Origin: Vreelandella olivaria
Lineage (GTDB): Bacteria > Pseudomonadota > Gammaproteobacteria > Pseudomonadales > Halomonadaceae
NCBI GenBank assembly: GCA_004295565.1
Contig: AP019416.1
Coordinates: 3,286,001-3,350,000 of the forward strand
Reading direction: 5' to 3'
DNA: 64,000 bases
The notes below the pieces were generated by a model. The model saw only the letters and a list, made by a program, of their open reading frames with translations, made no database searches and was not told where the DNA came from. Shown here piece after piece: positions 9,762-21,550 of the stretch. Each line of letters opens with the position of its first letter. The stretch's first letter is position 1. Position numbers and translations under genes: made by a program.

Positions 9762-12752
9762 TGCCAGACGCGAACACTCGTAAAATCGCCTACCTCGCCT
9801 GCTGCTGAGGGTATTGATTGGCCTACTGTTTATCATCCTTATTTGGGTGGCAGGCAGCTATTGGCTGCTTAATAGCCAGTGGTTGCCAGCGCGCATTTCA
9901 CAGTTTGAGGGCATTGATATCCGCTGGGAGCAGGGCGCTAGCCGACACCCTGGCCGCTGGGAAGTCGAGGGGCTCTATCTGGCTCGTGAAGATGAAGCAC
10001 TGCCCATCTCGATTGAGGCCGAACGCGCCACTCTTTCGCTCTCACTACTGGCCCTATTGCGCGGCGAGCTGCATATCGAGGCACTCGATGCAAAGGGTAT
10101 TCGCCGCCTGACCGTGGGTGACATTGCGCTTGAAGCTGACGGCCAGCTGCAGGTGGCGGAGACGACGCTAAGCCGTGACACCCTCGCGATCCCTAACGTC
10201 TCCCTCGCCATCACTAATGGTCGTTTAGTTCGCCTAAGTGATCAAGCGACCCTGGTAAGCGCTATCAATCTTAACGCTGAGGCGACGCTCAAAACGATAA
10301 CCCCTGTCAATGCCCGCAGCGGCGAACTGAACCCCAACCTACTGGCAGCGCTCTCCGCACAGCTACAGTTGGATGCCCAGGCGGATGCCTGGGATGTCTT
10401 TATGCCCTACCTGGACGCCCTCCCCTGGTTAACCCTGGAGGGCCGCGGGGCGCTGGCGGGAACGCTAGAGCTCATCGCGGGCAAGTTACAAGCCGGTAGC
10501 GACGTTACCCTGAACGCCCCCTTGCTACGTTTAGCCATTGATGAGCAGCGTTTACGCGCCCCACTGACACACCAAACTGGCTAATTGCCGACGATCCACC
10601 ACCACGCCACACAGCCACCGGCCGAGGCCAGGTGCGTTTGGCCGTTGAGAGTGACCAACTACATTTTTCGACCCAGCTCAACGATGTAACGCTTGCTGAC
10701 ACGCACCCTTACGCCGAGAATGCCGACCTCCATTTAGCGTCCCAAATTTCCAACCAGCGCCTGGATCAGCTTGAACTACCCACGACAGCGACACTTGCTT
10801 TAAAGGGCGATATCACGCGCTTAAATATGCTTGATCGCTTCCTGGCTCTTGATAACGAAGCGTCCGGCACGGGATCTACCGTTAGCCCAGTTAACAATGA
10901 AGGTAACGTCCACCTTTCCGGTCATGGTCAAATTCAGGCCCATGCCACCATTCGCGACTCACGCCCCCATGATGCCAAGTTGACGATTCAAGCGCCAGAA
11001 CTGGCAGCCGATACACTTGGCTTCATCGCCCGCGGCAGCGGCTCACTTAACGCCCAATTGACGCCGCAGGAGATCATAGAGGCAACGCTTAGCTTTGCCG
11101 ATGCCACGCTGCACCACCAAGAGCGGTTGCTGCTTGACGAAGCCGACATCAACATCATCGCCACCAGTCCCATTGACCCGCAAAAGTGCGTGAAGAGGCA
11201 TCGGCAACGCTGCGTTGGCAATCCGCACGCCTGCCAAATATTAATGCGTTACAAAGCTATCTAGGTGCCATTTTACCCGACCCGGCACCGCTGCAGCTGC
11301 TTAGCGGGCAAGCCGCGAGCCATGGCCGACTCGATATTACCGCCGAGCAGCTCAGCGGTGAGGTGAATGTAGCCGGAGAGCGGCTTACTACTCGCTGGCA
11401 AAGCGAAGAGCAAGTCGGCACGCTAACCAGTGACATGCGGCTTTTTCTGCCTATTCGTCAGGCGGCAATGGATGGCTCAACCTTGAATATCAGCGGCACC
11501 CGATTGGCTTGGCAGGTAGCCGACATTGACCGTCCAAGTGAGCGCTTGGCGAGTGTACTGGTATTAACCGATGGCCGTTTTCAACGCCGTGGTAACGCAC
11601 CGAGCGGGCAATTTTCGCTGGAAGGCAGCGTACAACAACTGGGCTTTTTGAATGCTTTCCTACCTGATGCTCATGGTTTGACGATTGCGGGCGAAGGCCA
11701 GCTCTTCGCCCAGGGAGCCTTTCGCAATAACCGCTTGCTGGCCCCTACCCGACTGAGGGTTAACGCCGACCAGCTAGAGGTTTCGTTTTTAGATTATCTC
11801 GCCACCGGGCGCGGAGAACTCACCGCCCAATTGGATAGCGCCGAGCAAGCCCGGCTCTCACTGGGCATCCCCGCTTCGCGTTAAGACGCCAAGACGACAA
11901 CAGCCCCCACCTGGAGGGTCGCCACTTTGCCCTCACCACGCAAACTGAGCACTTTAGCGACGTGCTTGAATCTCCCCAGCCGGAGCACTTCACCACCCGC
12001 ATCGCGCTGCCAATTACCGAAGTGCCCGACTTCACCCGCTACAACCGCTACCTGCCCGAAAACGCGGGTATCAGGTTGCTGGACGGGCAAGCCAGCCTGG
12101 AGAGCGAGTGGCTGCTGGAAGGCTTAAACGCCCAGGGCGAAATCACCCTACACGCTTTTGGCGCAGAGTTAGCGTTGCTGGATCAGCGGCTACGCGGCGA
12201 CTTGCACCTTTATCTAGCGCTAACCGAAGGAGACCTGGAAACACGCCGCTTTACTGCCAACGACTCCTTCCTACGCTTGGAAAATGTAAGCCGCCAGAGT
12301 GACAACGGCTCCGCAGATGCCGGTTGGTGGGTAACGCTTTCCATGCTGGATGCGCAGTTAGTGTGGGAAGACCCTATTCGCCTCGCTAGCCAGCTCCGCC
12401 TTGAGATGCGCGATACTGGCTTACTCGCCCGGCTGTTCCTCGCCCGGGCAAGGGACAGCGACTGGCTAGGACGACTGTTGAATGTTCACGATATCGAGGG
12501 CACGGCACAACTAGCAATCAGCGGCGAGCACATTAGCCTGAGTGACCTAACACTCACCGGCGGCCCACTGTTGCTCCTTTCGGATGTCACGCTGGCCGAG
12601 CGCAGTGCCAATGGTGCGCTCTATGCACGGCTTGGCGTGCTTGGGTTAGGGTAGAGCTTAACGACAGCGAGCCCACCTTGCGGGTGATTCAACCGCGCCG
12701 CTGGTTTGACCGCTGGCGTGAAGCAAACCGCTCCCAAGGCCCTAATAATTAG
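9762..12752 (+). CDS. Large AsmA/TamB-like envelope protein, multiple frameshifts
   Basis: One N-terminal membrane segment (RVLIGLLFIILIWVAGSYWL) is followed by about 950 residues rich in beta-strand, mostly repeating GEL...A.L.A...L patterns, typical of AsmA/TamB/YdbH-like proteins that bridge the inner and outer membranes and move lipid. The joined product is about 990 residues. The start ATG 9762 reads MPDANTRKIAY and the membrane helix lies one frame away, so a base is lost near 9790. Other frame changes are near 10582, 11185, 11885 and 12650. It ends 2 bp from the convergent TRIC gene. I cannot assign a named subfamily. The continuous repeat architecture argues against several small genes. 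Confidence 0.65.
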
Positions 12753-12754
12753 AC

Positions 12755-13468
12755 TTAGCGTTTTTTGCGCTCACGGCGAATCATCCTCACGCGTTCTTTG
12801 GCCTTTTGTGGCGTAGAAAGCGGAGCAGCCTCGTCATGGGGTTTCGGCGGCACCGTGACCCAGGCAAACACCGGCAACGCCAGGCGCCAATGAATAGCCG
12901 CCAAACGCAGCCCAAGGGTGACGCTGAGTGAAACGGCAATGGTCAGCGTTAGCGGCGCCGCCAGCGCATGCAGCGCTACATAAACAACGCCTCCAGCCAT
13001 CGCCGCCGTGGCGTACACCTCTTCGCGCAGCACCATGGGCACTCGCTGGGCCAACACATCACGAATCATGCCACCGGCTACCCCGGTCATCATGCCCATC
13101 AATACCGCCACAGTGCCCGAGCTCCCTAGCAGTAGTGCTTTATGTGTACCAATCACCGTAAACAGCGCCAACCCAAACGCATCGGCGATGGGCAAAAACC
13201 CCCGCGAAAGACGGTGGATATAGTGAAACCCCATCAACGACACGCCCACCGTGGCTAAAATTACCCAAAGGTAGGTCGGGTCTGTCACCCAAAACACCGG
13301 CCTAACGCCCAACACTAAATCCCGCAGTGTGCCCCCGCCAATGCCAGTGACCGCCGCCAACACCAGCATACCCATCGGATCCATCCGCGACCGGCACGCC
13401 AAAATCACCCCCGAAAGCGCGAATACAATGACACCCGCCATATCCAGCCAGTAAACAACGCCCGACAC
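12755..13468 (-). CDS. TRIC-type cation channel / UPF0126 (YicG-like) membrane protein
   Basis: An intact protein of 237 residues with about seven hydrophobic helices. Two repeated family signatures are present: GIGGGTLRDLVLG after the second helix and GVAGGMIRDVLAQRVPMVLR in the second half, each with the GGG/AGG...RD motif of bacterial trimeric intracellular cation channels. The C-terminus is basic (VRMIRRERKKR). It lies tail to tail with the AsmA-like gene and no operon partner is visible. Family members are potassium-permeable homotrimers in the inner membrane; the substrate of this copy is not known. Confidence 0.9.
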   Translation of the reverse strand: MSGVVYWLDMAGVIVFALSGVILACRSRMDPMGMLVLAAVTGIGGGTLRDLVLGVRPVFWVTDPTYLWVILATVGVSLMGFHYIHRLSRGFLPIADAFGLALFTVIGTHKALLLGSSGTVAVLMGMMTGVAGGMIRDVLAQRVPMVLREEVYATAAMAGGVVYVALHALAAPLTLTIAVSLSVTLGLRLAAIHWRLALPVFAWVTVPPKPHDEAAPLSTPQKAKERVRMIRRERKKR

Positions 13469-13711
13469 GCCCCTCTCCTTTAATACTCGCTATCGTTAAA
13501 GGCAGGCAGGATAGCACTCTCGATGCCACTGTTAGGTACAAAATCGTTCATTTTTTAATCAGTTTCTCGCCGTTTTGTAAGAGATTGCCTACAAGGCTTG
13601 TAAGACATTGCCGACAGATAGCTTCTAGGGGTTGCCGTATATAACTAGGTCGCTATCCTAAGCGTTTCTCATTTGTCATGGCGACGTTTGACGATTATTC
13701 CAGGAGGGGGC

Positions 13712-15800
13712 ATGGCGCTCAGTACCGGTTTGCAATTTACCCTAACGCTACCCGGCGTTGACGACATCGCAGTAATCGACTTCACCCACCGCGAAGCGCT
13801 CTCCCAGCCCTTTGAACTGGCGCTAAACCTGGCCAGCCGCGATGGCAACCTGGATGCTGCCGAGCTGCTGGATAGTGAAGCCACCCTCACCATCTGGCAG
13901 AACGGCGAACCGCTGCGTCGGTTAAGTGGCGTGGTGAGTGAGTTTGGCCGGGGCGACCGTGGCCACCGCCGCACCTTCTATACCTTAGTAATGCGCCCCG
14001 CGCTCTGGCGACTCTCTTTGCGCCACAACTCACGCATCTTCCAGAAAGTCGACCCGCTGACCATCATCAATACCCTGTGCGACGAGCGCGGTATTACCGA
14101 TGTAGCCTTTGCCGTGAACCGCGAACTGCCGGAGCGCGAGTACTGCGTGCAGCACCGCGAGACCGATCTGGCCTTCATTGAACGCCTGGCCGCCGAAGAG
14201 GGGCTTTTCTACTTCCACGAATTCGAGGAGAGCGCTCACCGGCTGGTGTTTGCCGATGACCCGCAGGTGCTCACTAATCTGGGCGCGCGCAGCTACCACA
14301 GCCGCGCGGGCGGCACAGCCCCAACCGCCATGTTCGCAAACTCAGCCACACAGCAGAGTTGCCGCGGCTACCGCCACGCTAAAAGACTACAGCTTTAAAA
14401 AGCCTGCTTACGCACAACTACATGAACACCTGGGTCGCGATGTAGAAGACCATGGGCAGCAAGTCGATTACGAACACTACGACTATCCTGGCCGTTATAA
14501 ACAGGACGCCTCGGGAAAACCGTTTACCCGTATTCGCTTGGAACAGCTGCGCCGCGAAGCGATCATCGCCAGTGCCGAAAGCGACCTTCCCGAACTCGCC
14601 CCCGGCCTGCGTTTCACCCCTGACCGATCACGATACCGACAGCCTCAACCGCGACTGGCAGGCCATTGAGGTGAAGCACTACGGCGAGCAACCCCAAGCA
14701 CTGGAAGAAGACGGGATCACTCAAGGCGATGCAGCTGGAATGACCCGTTACCACAACCAGGTCACGCTGATTCCCGGCGACACCCCCTGGCGCGCAACGC
14801 CTAATCCCAAGCCCCGCGTCGATGGCATTCCCAAGTCGCCTTTTGTGGTGGGGCCAGAAGGCGAAGAAATTCACTGCGACGAGTACGGCCGAGTGAAAGT
14901 CCAGTTCCCCTGGGATCGCTACGCAGAACCTAATGACACCGCCAGTTGCTGGGTGCGGGTTGCCCAAGGCTGGGCGGGCGGTGGCTACGGCAGCATCGCC
15001 ATTCCGCGCATCGGCCACGAGGTCATCGTCTCATTTTTGGAAGGCGACCTGGATCAGCCCTTGGTCACCGGGCGTACTTATCACGCAGTGAATACCGCCC
15101 CTACCCGCTGCCAGAGCACAAAACCCGAACGGTGCTGCGCACCCAGAGCCACAAGGGCGAAGGCTTCAACGAACTACGCTTTGAAGACCAAGCGGGTGAG
15201 GAGCAAATCTGGCTCCACGCCCAGAAAGACCTGGAACTGTTAACCCTTAACGATCGTATTGAAGAGATCCGCAACGACAGCTTCTTGAAGGTCAATAACG
15301 ACCGTATCAGCGAAGTCGATAACGACGACCATCACACGGTTCACGGCAACCGTTTTGAACACACCGAAGGCCAGCAGCACCTCACCGTTGAAGGCACCCT
15401 GCACATCAACACAGGCCAAGCCTGGCTCAGCGAAAGCGGCCGCGAACTGCATATCAAAGCAGGTCATAAAGTGGTGCTGGAAGCCGGTAACGAACTCACC
15501 CTGAACGCTGGCGGCAGTTTTCTCAAACTGGACGGAGGCGGCGTCACCATGGTCGGCCCCAAGGTACGCGTCAACGCAGGCGGCAGCCCCGGTAGCGGCA
15601 GCGGCCAAGCGGTGGAAAGCCCACTGCTACCAGGGCATGCGGTGGCAGAGGTGCATGAAGATGTCACCATGGGGCCTGTTTTTGGTAAACGGCTTGAACA
15701 GGCAATGGCTGATGATATTCCTTTGGTCGAGCTTTGCCAGTTGCAGCGTGATGGAAGCTGTCCGTTAGCTGATTGCCCCTGTAGGAATAATGTCGCGTGA
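13712..15800 (+). CDS. vgrG: T6SS spike protein VgrG (TssI), three frameshifts
   Basis: The start ATG at 13712 follows AGGAGGGGG. Domains in order are a gp27-like base ([52 protein letters not shown]), a gp5 OB-fold ([37 protein letters not shown]), the [16 protein letters not shown] segment, and a beta-helix needle ending near [19 protein letters not shown]-terminal extension carries a cysteine cluster ([16 protein letters not shown]) that may bind metal or cap the spike. The joined length is about 695 residues. Frames change near 14358, 14615 (C run long) and 15098 (C run short). No other T6SS structural genes are present, so this is an orphan vgrG heading an effector island. Its stop overlaps the adaptor start. 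Confidence 0.93.
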
Positions 15801-16557
15801 TGAAAGTCATTCAAGCAAACACGTTATCGCAACTGCTAAATCAGACTGATGGGCTGCAGCACTGGCTGGTGCTGGAAGAAAACGGCAAAACATTATCGGC
15901 GCTTTATCGGCAACTGCAAAATGTCGATTTTGATTGGTTATTCCTTCAGACCCGCTATAAGGATTTTTTTGAAGCGTAGCCCTATCGTTATGCCTTTGAA
16001 CCAAGCTACTAGAGGCATTCTAGAAACATTTTCTGCCGATCCAAGAAGGGCATTGCCCCTGGGGTCGTTATCGCTAGTCGCGCCCCGAGAAACGAAGTAT
16101 TAGCCCACTTGCGAAGCTGTCTGGAAGTAACATTTTACGGCAACAGAAAAGGGATGTTGCGGTTTTACCACCCCGATATTGCTGCTGCGCTATTTAGTAA
16201 ACCGGAAGGGGTTAGTAGGCAGTGGTTTGGGCCAATAGACCAGTGGATATGGCAAGGCGACGAAATCGGCGCTAAACCCACGACGCCCCACTATGGCAAG
16301 CACTGGAAGTAGTCGATCAAACGGATGAAAGCGTTCTTGCTCCCGGTCAGGCGCTACAACTGACCAGGCATCAGGAGCAAGCGCTTGAACGGTATATTCG
16401 ATTAACGAGGGCATTTAAACAGTATAGAAGCCCTGGTGAGTCGCTGGACAATATGGAAGTGCGACAACACTTCTTGAACAGCGATATAGCACAACAAGCA
16501 TTATTCCCAGCTGAAAATCTTAATCCGGTTAGCGCCACGGCAGAGAGCACCGTATGA
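15800..16557 (+). CDS. DUF4123 T6SS effector adaptor (Tap/TEC-like), frameshifted
   Basis: The N-terminal half (LQHWLVLEENGKTLSALYRQ, DFDWLFLQTRYKDFFEASPI, then an IVMPLNQ...ILETFSADP stretch) and FRMY-like LRFYHPDIAAALFSKPEG match DUF4123 adaptors, which load a cognate effector onto VgrG. A helical tail follows (RHQEQALERYIRLTRAFKQY). The length is about 250 residues across frame changes near 15978, 16070 and 16310. The start overlaps the vgrG stop (GTGATGA) and the stop overlaps the effector start (ATGA), so vgrG, adaptor and effector are translationally coupled. This position is typical of DUF4123 genes and identifies the next gene as VgrG cargo. Confidence 0.8.
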
Positions 16558-19500
16558 GCCAGGAACTGAGCCAACATAAAGCATGTGAAGAACCCAAACT
16601 ATATATCCAGGTACTTGGTAAAGACCATCCTGAAGGTCACCGGTTCTTTTTTTATGATGAACACGACGAGCAAGAGCAGCCTGGGTTAACAGATGCTGTA
16701 GAAGAGGAAGATCTGCCAGAACCAATAAGCCGTATCCACAGCTGGGAGTGGGAGGCAGAACCAGATCGTAATGTCTGGTTAGAGATTGCCAGCGAAGAAG
16801 GTGACCCAATACGTGTACCGCTGTTTGCGGGTGTGGGCCAATCCCCCTGGCAAGAGCATGAACGTGATACGGTTTTCCAGCAGTATGTTGTTCAGCCCAT
16901 TGTGCCCCTCGCCTTTTGGCAATCCCTGGTAGACGATGCCTCTTATGCCCTGCCAAGCCGCCCAGGCTACCTATATATTCATTATCGTGGAGCACTGTGG
17001 CGCGAAATTGAAGTGTCAGTTTCTGAAGCAGATGAATGGCAATTTAAAGATGTTGATTTGGCAAAGCACCGCGATGAAAGCGACGCTTTTGTGGATGACC
17101 GACGTTCTGCAACGGGCCAATCCCTTACAGAATATGGTTGCCAGCACGTCGTGCCTCGAGCTGGCTAAGCGGCGAAGTCAAGGTAGCCTTTTCAGACGTT
17201 CAATGGTCAGCTGCCCGGCTTAACTGCCTAGAAAACGACTCGACGGAGGTCAACCAGCGTTTCCAATCGGTCTCCCTGCAAAGCCCATCTGAACGCGTTG
17301 TGAGCGGTCAGCTTCTTGCCGCTGAGCAATTGGTGCCCCAACGCCAACGCACCCCCCTGCCTAGAGTTGCAAATTGCTCACCCACCACTTTGGGTAGAGG
17401 ATCTTTCAGGCAGCGCTGTTTCGTCTCTCTATCAGCATGCTTTAGGCGAACAGCAAAGCTTCGACAAAGGGGGCCCAGAAGCGGTTAATGGCGCATGGAA
17501 CGAAGCCAATCGAGATGCCTCGCCTTTAAGACGTGAGGTAGGCCTTCGGGCTGCCGCTGCGGATGTAGTGTGCCAAGCATATCGCCCCAGCTCCACATCG
17601 ACTCAACCAGAACAAGGAGAAGAGCCACCCAATTGGGAAGAGCTACCTGACGGTGGCGATGTTTTAGAAGATGCGCGCCAACGCCATATCCCTGGGCTAA
17701 TTATCAAAGACCCTCTGTTCGAGCTTCGCCACGCACTGAGCCAGATGCAACTATCCCAAAACTACTTATCGATATTGCTTGAGGCGTTGCGCGGCACAAC
17801 CCCACTATCGCAGCGCTATTATGGTGCAAAAGCGCATCATGCCCGAATACATTGGAGGCGAAAGCAACCCGTTGCGCAGCTTGGCGTCCAATCAAGCGCT
17901 CAAATATTTAGGCGGCGAATTCCATACCAGCGTGGCCACTTTAGCGCGAGATGTGGCCCATCGGCTTTGGGAGTTTCACCAAACACGGCTGGCCGAACTC
18001 ATCGGCAATTCAGCTTATCAACGAGCGTTGGTAGACTACTTCAGTTTAGAAGAAAGTGACTACTTAAGTGGTTTCTGCTTAGCCGAGCAATGTTTTACCG
18101 CGTTGAGCTTAGATCCAAAGCGTGTCGATATCTTGGTGGATGAAGCAATTCCAACGCTATTCCACACTGCTAACGCCGCAACTGCTCAGCGCACTTTAGT
18201 CAGCTTGCTTGAAGAGGGCAGTACAGCACCGCTGCATGCGATGTGTTTCCCTGATAGTGAAGCCCACCCGGTTGACCAGCCTTTTGTGCTACCTGAAGAG
18301 GAAAGCAATGACGGCACAGGCCGCTTTCGTGCCAAAGCGCTGGCAGACGAAAGTAAACGAGGGGATCCGCCAGACACAGAAAACCTCCAAACCAGAGAAG
18401 TCTCATTACTTGCCGCCGCCGCCCGCTTGAATGTGATTGGCGAGCTCAACCGCTGGTCGGGGGCGATGGACAACGTCTTCGGGCGCATAGCGTTAAGCGG
18501 CAAGAACGTGCTTAACCAAGTGGCAGACCAAGGCGAACGAACGGCCATGGCTGCCAGAATCTATATGCCCCCTTTCAACGCATCGCGGGGGGCACTACAT
18601 ACATTGTTGGGAGACTTGACCTTTCAGCCGACGGGCAATATGGATATGAACCATTTCGTATTGTTGGGCGTGGAAGATGTACAGTCAGGCATGACGTTTG
18701 GGCTCGATAGTGCTGATCGCACCTACATTGCGCGCAATGGGCATCGGCAGTTCTATGGAGATATTTACCGCACTTCCAGTGGTGAACAGATCGGGAGCAC
18801 CAACCAAGGCCGGTTACCCTCAATAAAAAATATCGGCGAAGCTCGAGAGGTACGCTTTATTTTTGCCCCATCGACTCTGATGCAGCGGAGATGGTAAGAC
18901 AGGGGCGCGAACGAATTGGTTTTACTGAGCGAGCGATTGGAACCACCCGGCTGCCTTACCTAATGGTTGCCTTTCAGGCGATGAATTTGGGACAAAGCGC
19001 AGCTGTCATTAAGAGTGGAGAAGATTTAAAGAAAATTAGTAGCTTAGTTGCTGCTTTATTCGACTTGGGGCTTGCCACTTTAAATTTAAGTGACTACATA
19101 ACGCGGCGATATCAAGCTTATCAGTTCGTCATCAGTACTAGTCAATTTAGCCAGAAAATAGTGATAAGTAACGGACAAGCCAACCTCTTTAGTCGAATGT
19201 TTCCAGGATTAATAACAGCTAACTGGATTGTTGCTAGGGTGGCAGGCGTTATGGCAGCAGTTACAATGGCTTGGGAGGCAATGGAGAGATTTAAAGAAGG
19301 TGATATGGATGCTGCGGTGGCGTATGGCTTTGCCGCCGTAGGCGCTGCTATGGTTTTGGTGTTTAGTATCCCGTTGGCTGGGTAGGGCTAGCATTGTTGG
19401 TGGGCGGTGCGGTTACTGGCATTATGTTGACCGATGGTCCGCTGGAACAGTGGGTCAAGCATGGCCCCTTCGGCGATCAGCGGGGCGCACCATGGCTGGA

Positions 19501-20101
19501 AGAGCCCGAAGAGGCCTACTACCGCCTGCAAGGCATATTGGCCAACATTACGATTACTGCCCGCCGGGTGCCGCCACAAGAGCGCGATGCATTAATGAAC
19601 CAGTTGGGCAATACCCATAACCGCCCCACACCTACGTCATTTCTCATGGGCCAAATGTGGCAAGAGCATCTTCAGCAGAGACCAATCAATACGGTGATTG
19701 AGGTGAAAAGTAGCTTACCCGGCATGGGGGTTGAGCTACAAGATGTCGCAATTATTAAACGCTTAGAAGGAAAAACTTACAACACACCGGCATTTAGCGG
19801 TTGGGTGAAAGAGTCTGAAACGCAGATTACGCCAATATTGACTCAGCTTTCTGTGCATACCATTCGCTACTTTGTTTATACGCCAGAGGGTAAACATGCC
19901 CTGGGGGCTCAAACGGGTACCGGGTACCGTTGGGAAGCGCGCGTGCAGTTTAGAGAAATGCCGCAAGTCCCTTTTCAATCCAATAATCGGTTTTATCCCG
20001 CGCCGGAACCGCTAAAGGAAACGCCCAGTAATATGGCAGAGGTCTTTGATAGTACATCGTCTAATAGTGACTACTGGGTAAAGGAAACATTGAATGTCTG
20101 A
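16554..20101 (+). CDS. Large T6SS effector candidate with C-terminal membrane helices, frameshifted
   Basis: About 1180 residues assembled from six reading frames (changes near 17130, 17350, 17815, 18880 and 19385). The N-terminal part includes DDASYALPSRPGYLYIHYRG, a region similar in style to VasX-type effector N-termini. The middle is long and helical. The last third has several hydrophobic helices (LMVAFQAMNLGQSAAVIKSG; WIVARVAGVMAAVTMAWEAM; AVAYGFAAVGAAMVLVFSIP; then LALLVGGAVTGIMLTDGPLE QWVKHGPFG) and a soluble tail of about 200 residues. The position after vgrG and DUF4123 and the C-terminal helices suggest a membrane-disrupting toxin, but no family name is certain. The stop overlaps the putative immunity gene by 8 bp. 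Confidence 0.65.
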
Positions 20102-21088
20102 ACAACCTAACCCGAAAGATTACTACGCTGATACTGCCTACACACCGGCGAAACGGATAGCGTGGGAGGAGACGAACTCTGATCGGCAACAAATAAGTGG
20201 TTCACGTTTAACGTGGTATCGTCGTACCCAAGATAACGGCACGAAGGATGAGTACGGCTACAATAACATTGCCATTTCTAACAACTTGGAGAATAAGTGC
20301 TCTGAGTTGGGTGTGAAGGGGAAGGATATTTTTGAAGCCATGAGAGTTCATTATGATAATAAAAAATCATTCCTCCTAGCTACAGTGCGTTGTCTCAAAT
20401 TTTATTTACTTCTATGGCCTTTGGTAAAGGCGCTTTTTATATGTTCATATTTGCATTTTTTTTTCTTGTCTTAGTCATGGCGGGACATTGGGTCATAGGA
20501 GGAAAAGATTTTGAATATTTCAAGTCAGGCTTTGCTACGAGTTTTTTTTTCTGCTTCCCGATAGTTTCGATCTCTTTGTTTTTTTTGGAGAGGAGGGCGA
20601 TTTATTGAGAAAAAATTTCCGAGTTTTTTTTATAACATGCAAAAATCTCCAGTATGGCAACTCAACCGTCAGAATGGTTTTTCACGATTTACAATCCAAA
20701 ACGAGCTTGGGAAGAGCGCTTAGCGGCACCCATCTATGAATTTGACGCCTACCTTGAAAGCTCGCCGGATACCCAAGGTAGCCCTACCTATTCGCTGATG
20801 CTCTATCACCCTGAAACGGGACTCCGCCAGAAGCTGGATGCTCAGTTCCCACCTACCAATATGCCCGGTGAATTGGTGGCAGCGTGGCAGTTTATCCAAC
20901 GCTATATGGATGTTTCTCAGCCACTACCGGATGTACCTGCCTTGGAAATTCATCGCCATAAAGACCCCACCACCGCTGCCGTCGACAAACGCAAAGGCCG
21001 CAACCCACGCTATTGGCGGGATATGAGCGAAGCCGAGGTAGAGAAAATCCAGGAAGAGAAGTATCAAAAGAATATTCGTTTACGCTAG
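20094..21088 (+). CDS. Putative membrane immunity protein, copy 1 (DUF6708-like), frameshifted
   Basis: About 330 residues: a soluble start MSEQPNPKDYYADTAYTPAK, two hydrophobic helices in the middle (GAFYMFIFAFFFLVLVMAGH and GFATSFFFCFPIVSISLFFL), then a C-terminal domain with WQLNRQNGFFTIYNPKRAWE, YEFDAYLESSPDTQGSPTYS and NPRYWRDMSEAEVEKIQEEK. Frames change near 20370, 20570 and 20685 (T run one short compared with copy 2). It overlaps the effector stop by 8 bp, as toxin-immunity pairs often do, and inner-membrane helices suit a membrane-active toxin. The match to the DUF6708 family is from memory of the tryptophan-rich LNR...YEFDAYL pattern. A second copy with near-identical ends but a different middle starts at 22847. 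Confidence 0.6.
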
Positions 21089-21136
21089 AACCCCCAGGGG
21101 GCAGCAACCAGTCATTTAATCTAACAAAACTATTAT

Positions 21137-21160
21137 GGCAGGCGCTACCAAACGCCTGCC
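21137..21160 (+). terminator. Stem-loop after immunity gene 1
   Basis: GGCAGGCG at 21137-21144 pairs perfectly with CGCCTGCC at 21153-21160 around an 8-base loop, 49 bp after the immunity stop. There is no downstream T tract, so it is an imperfect intrinsic terminator or an RNA-stabilising hairpin that closes the first toxin-immunity unit. Confidence 0.45.
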
Positions 21161-21550
21161 TTGGCGGTAGCGTGAGCTTAACGTTTTAAATTAGTTCTAG
21201 CGAGTGAATGCATGAATTGCCGAAAGCCACAAGAGCGCGGCGCATTAATGGCCCAGTTGGGCAATACCCATAACCGCCCCACACCTACGTCATTTCTCAT
21301 GGGCCAGATGTGGCAAGAGCATCTTCAGCAGACACCTATCAATACGGTGATTGAGGTGAAAAGTAGCTTACCCGGCATGGGGTTGAGCTACAAGATGTCG
21401 CAATCATTAAACGCCTAGAAGGTAAAACCTACAACACACCGGCATTTAGCGGTTGGGTGAAAGAGTCAGAAACGCAGATTACGCCAATATTGACTCAGCT
21501 TTCTGTGCATACCATTCGCTACTTTGTTTATACGCCAGAGGGTAAAGGTG

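Noticed and set aside
13562-13711. Promoter upstream of vgrG
   Set aside because: TTGCCG and TATCCT-like boxes can be picked out but are no better than background in this stretch.
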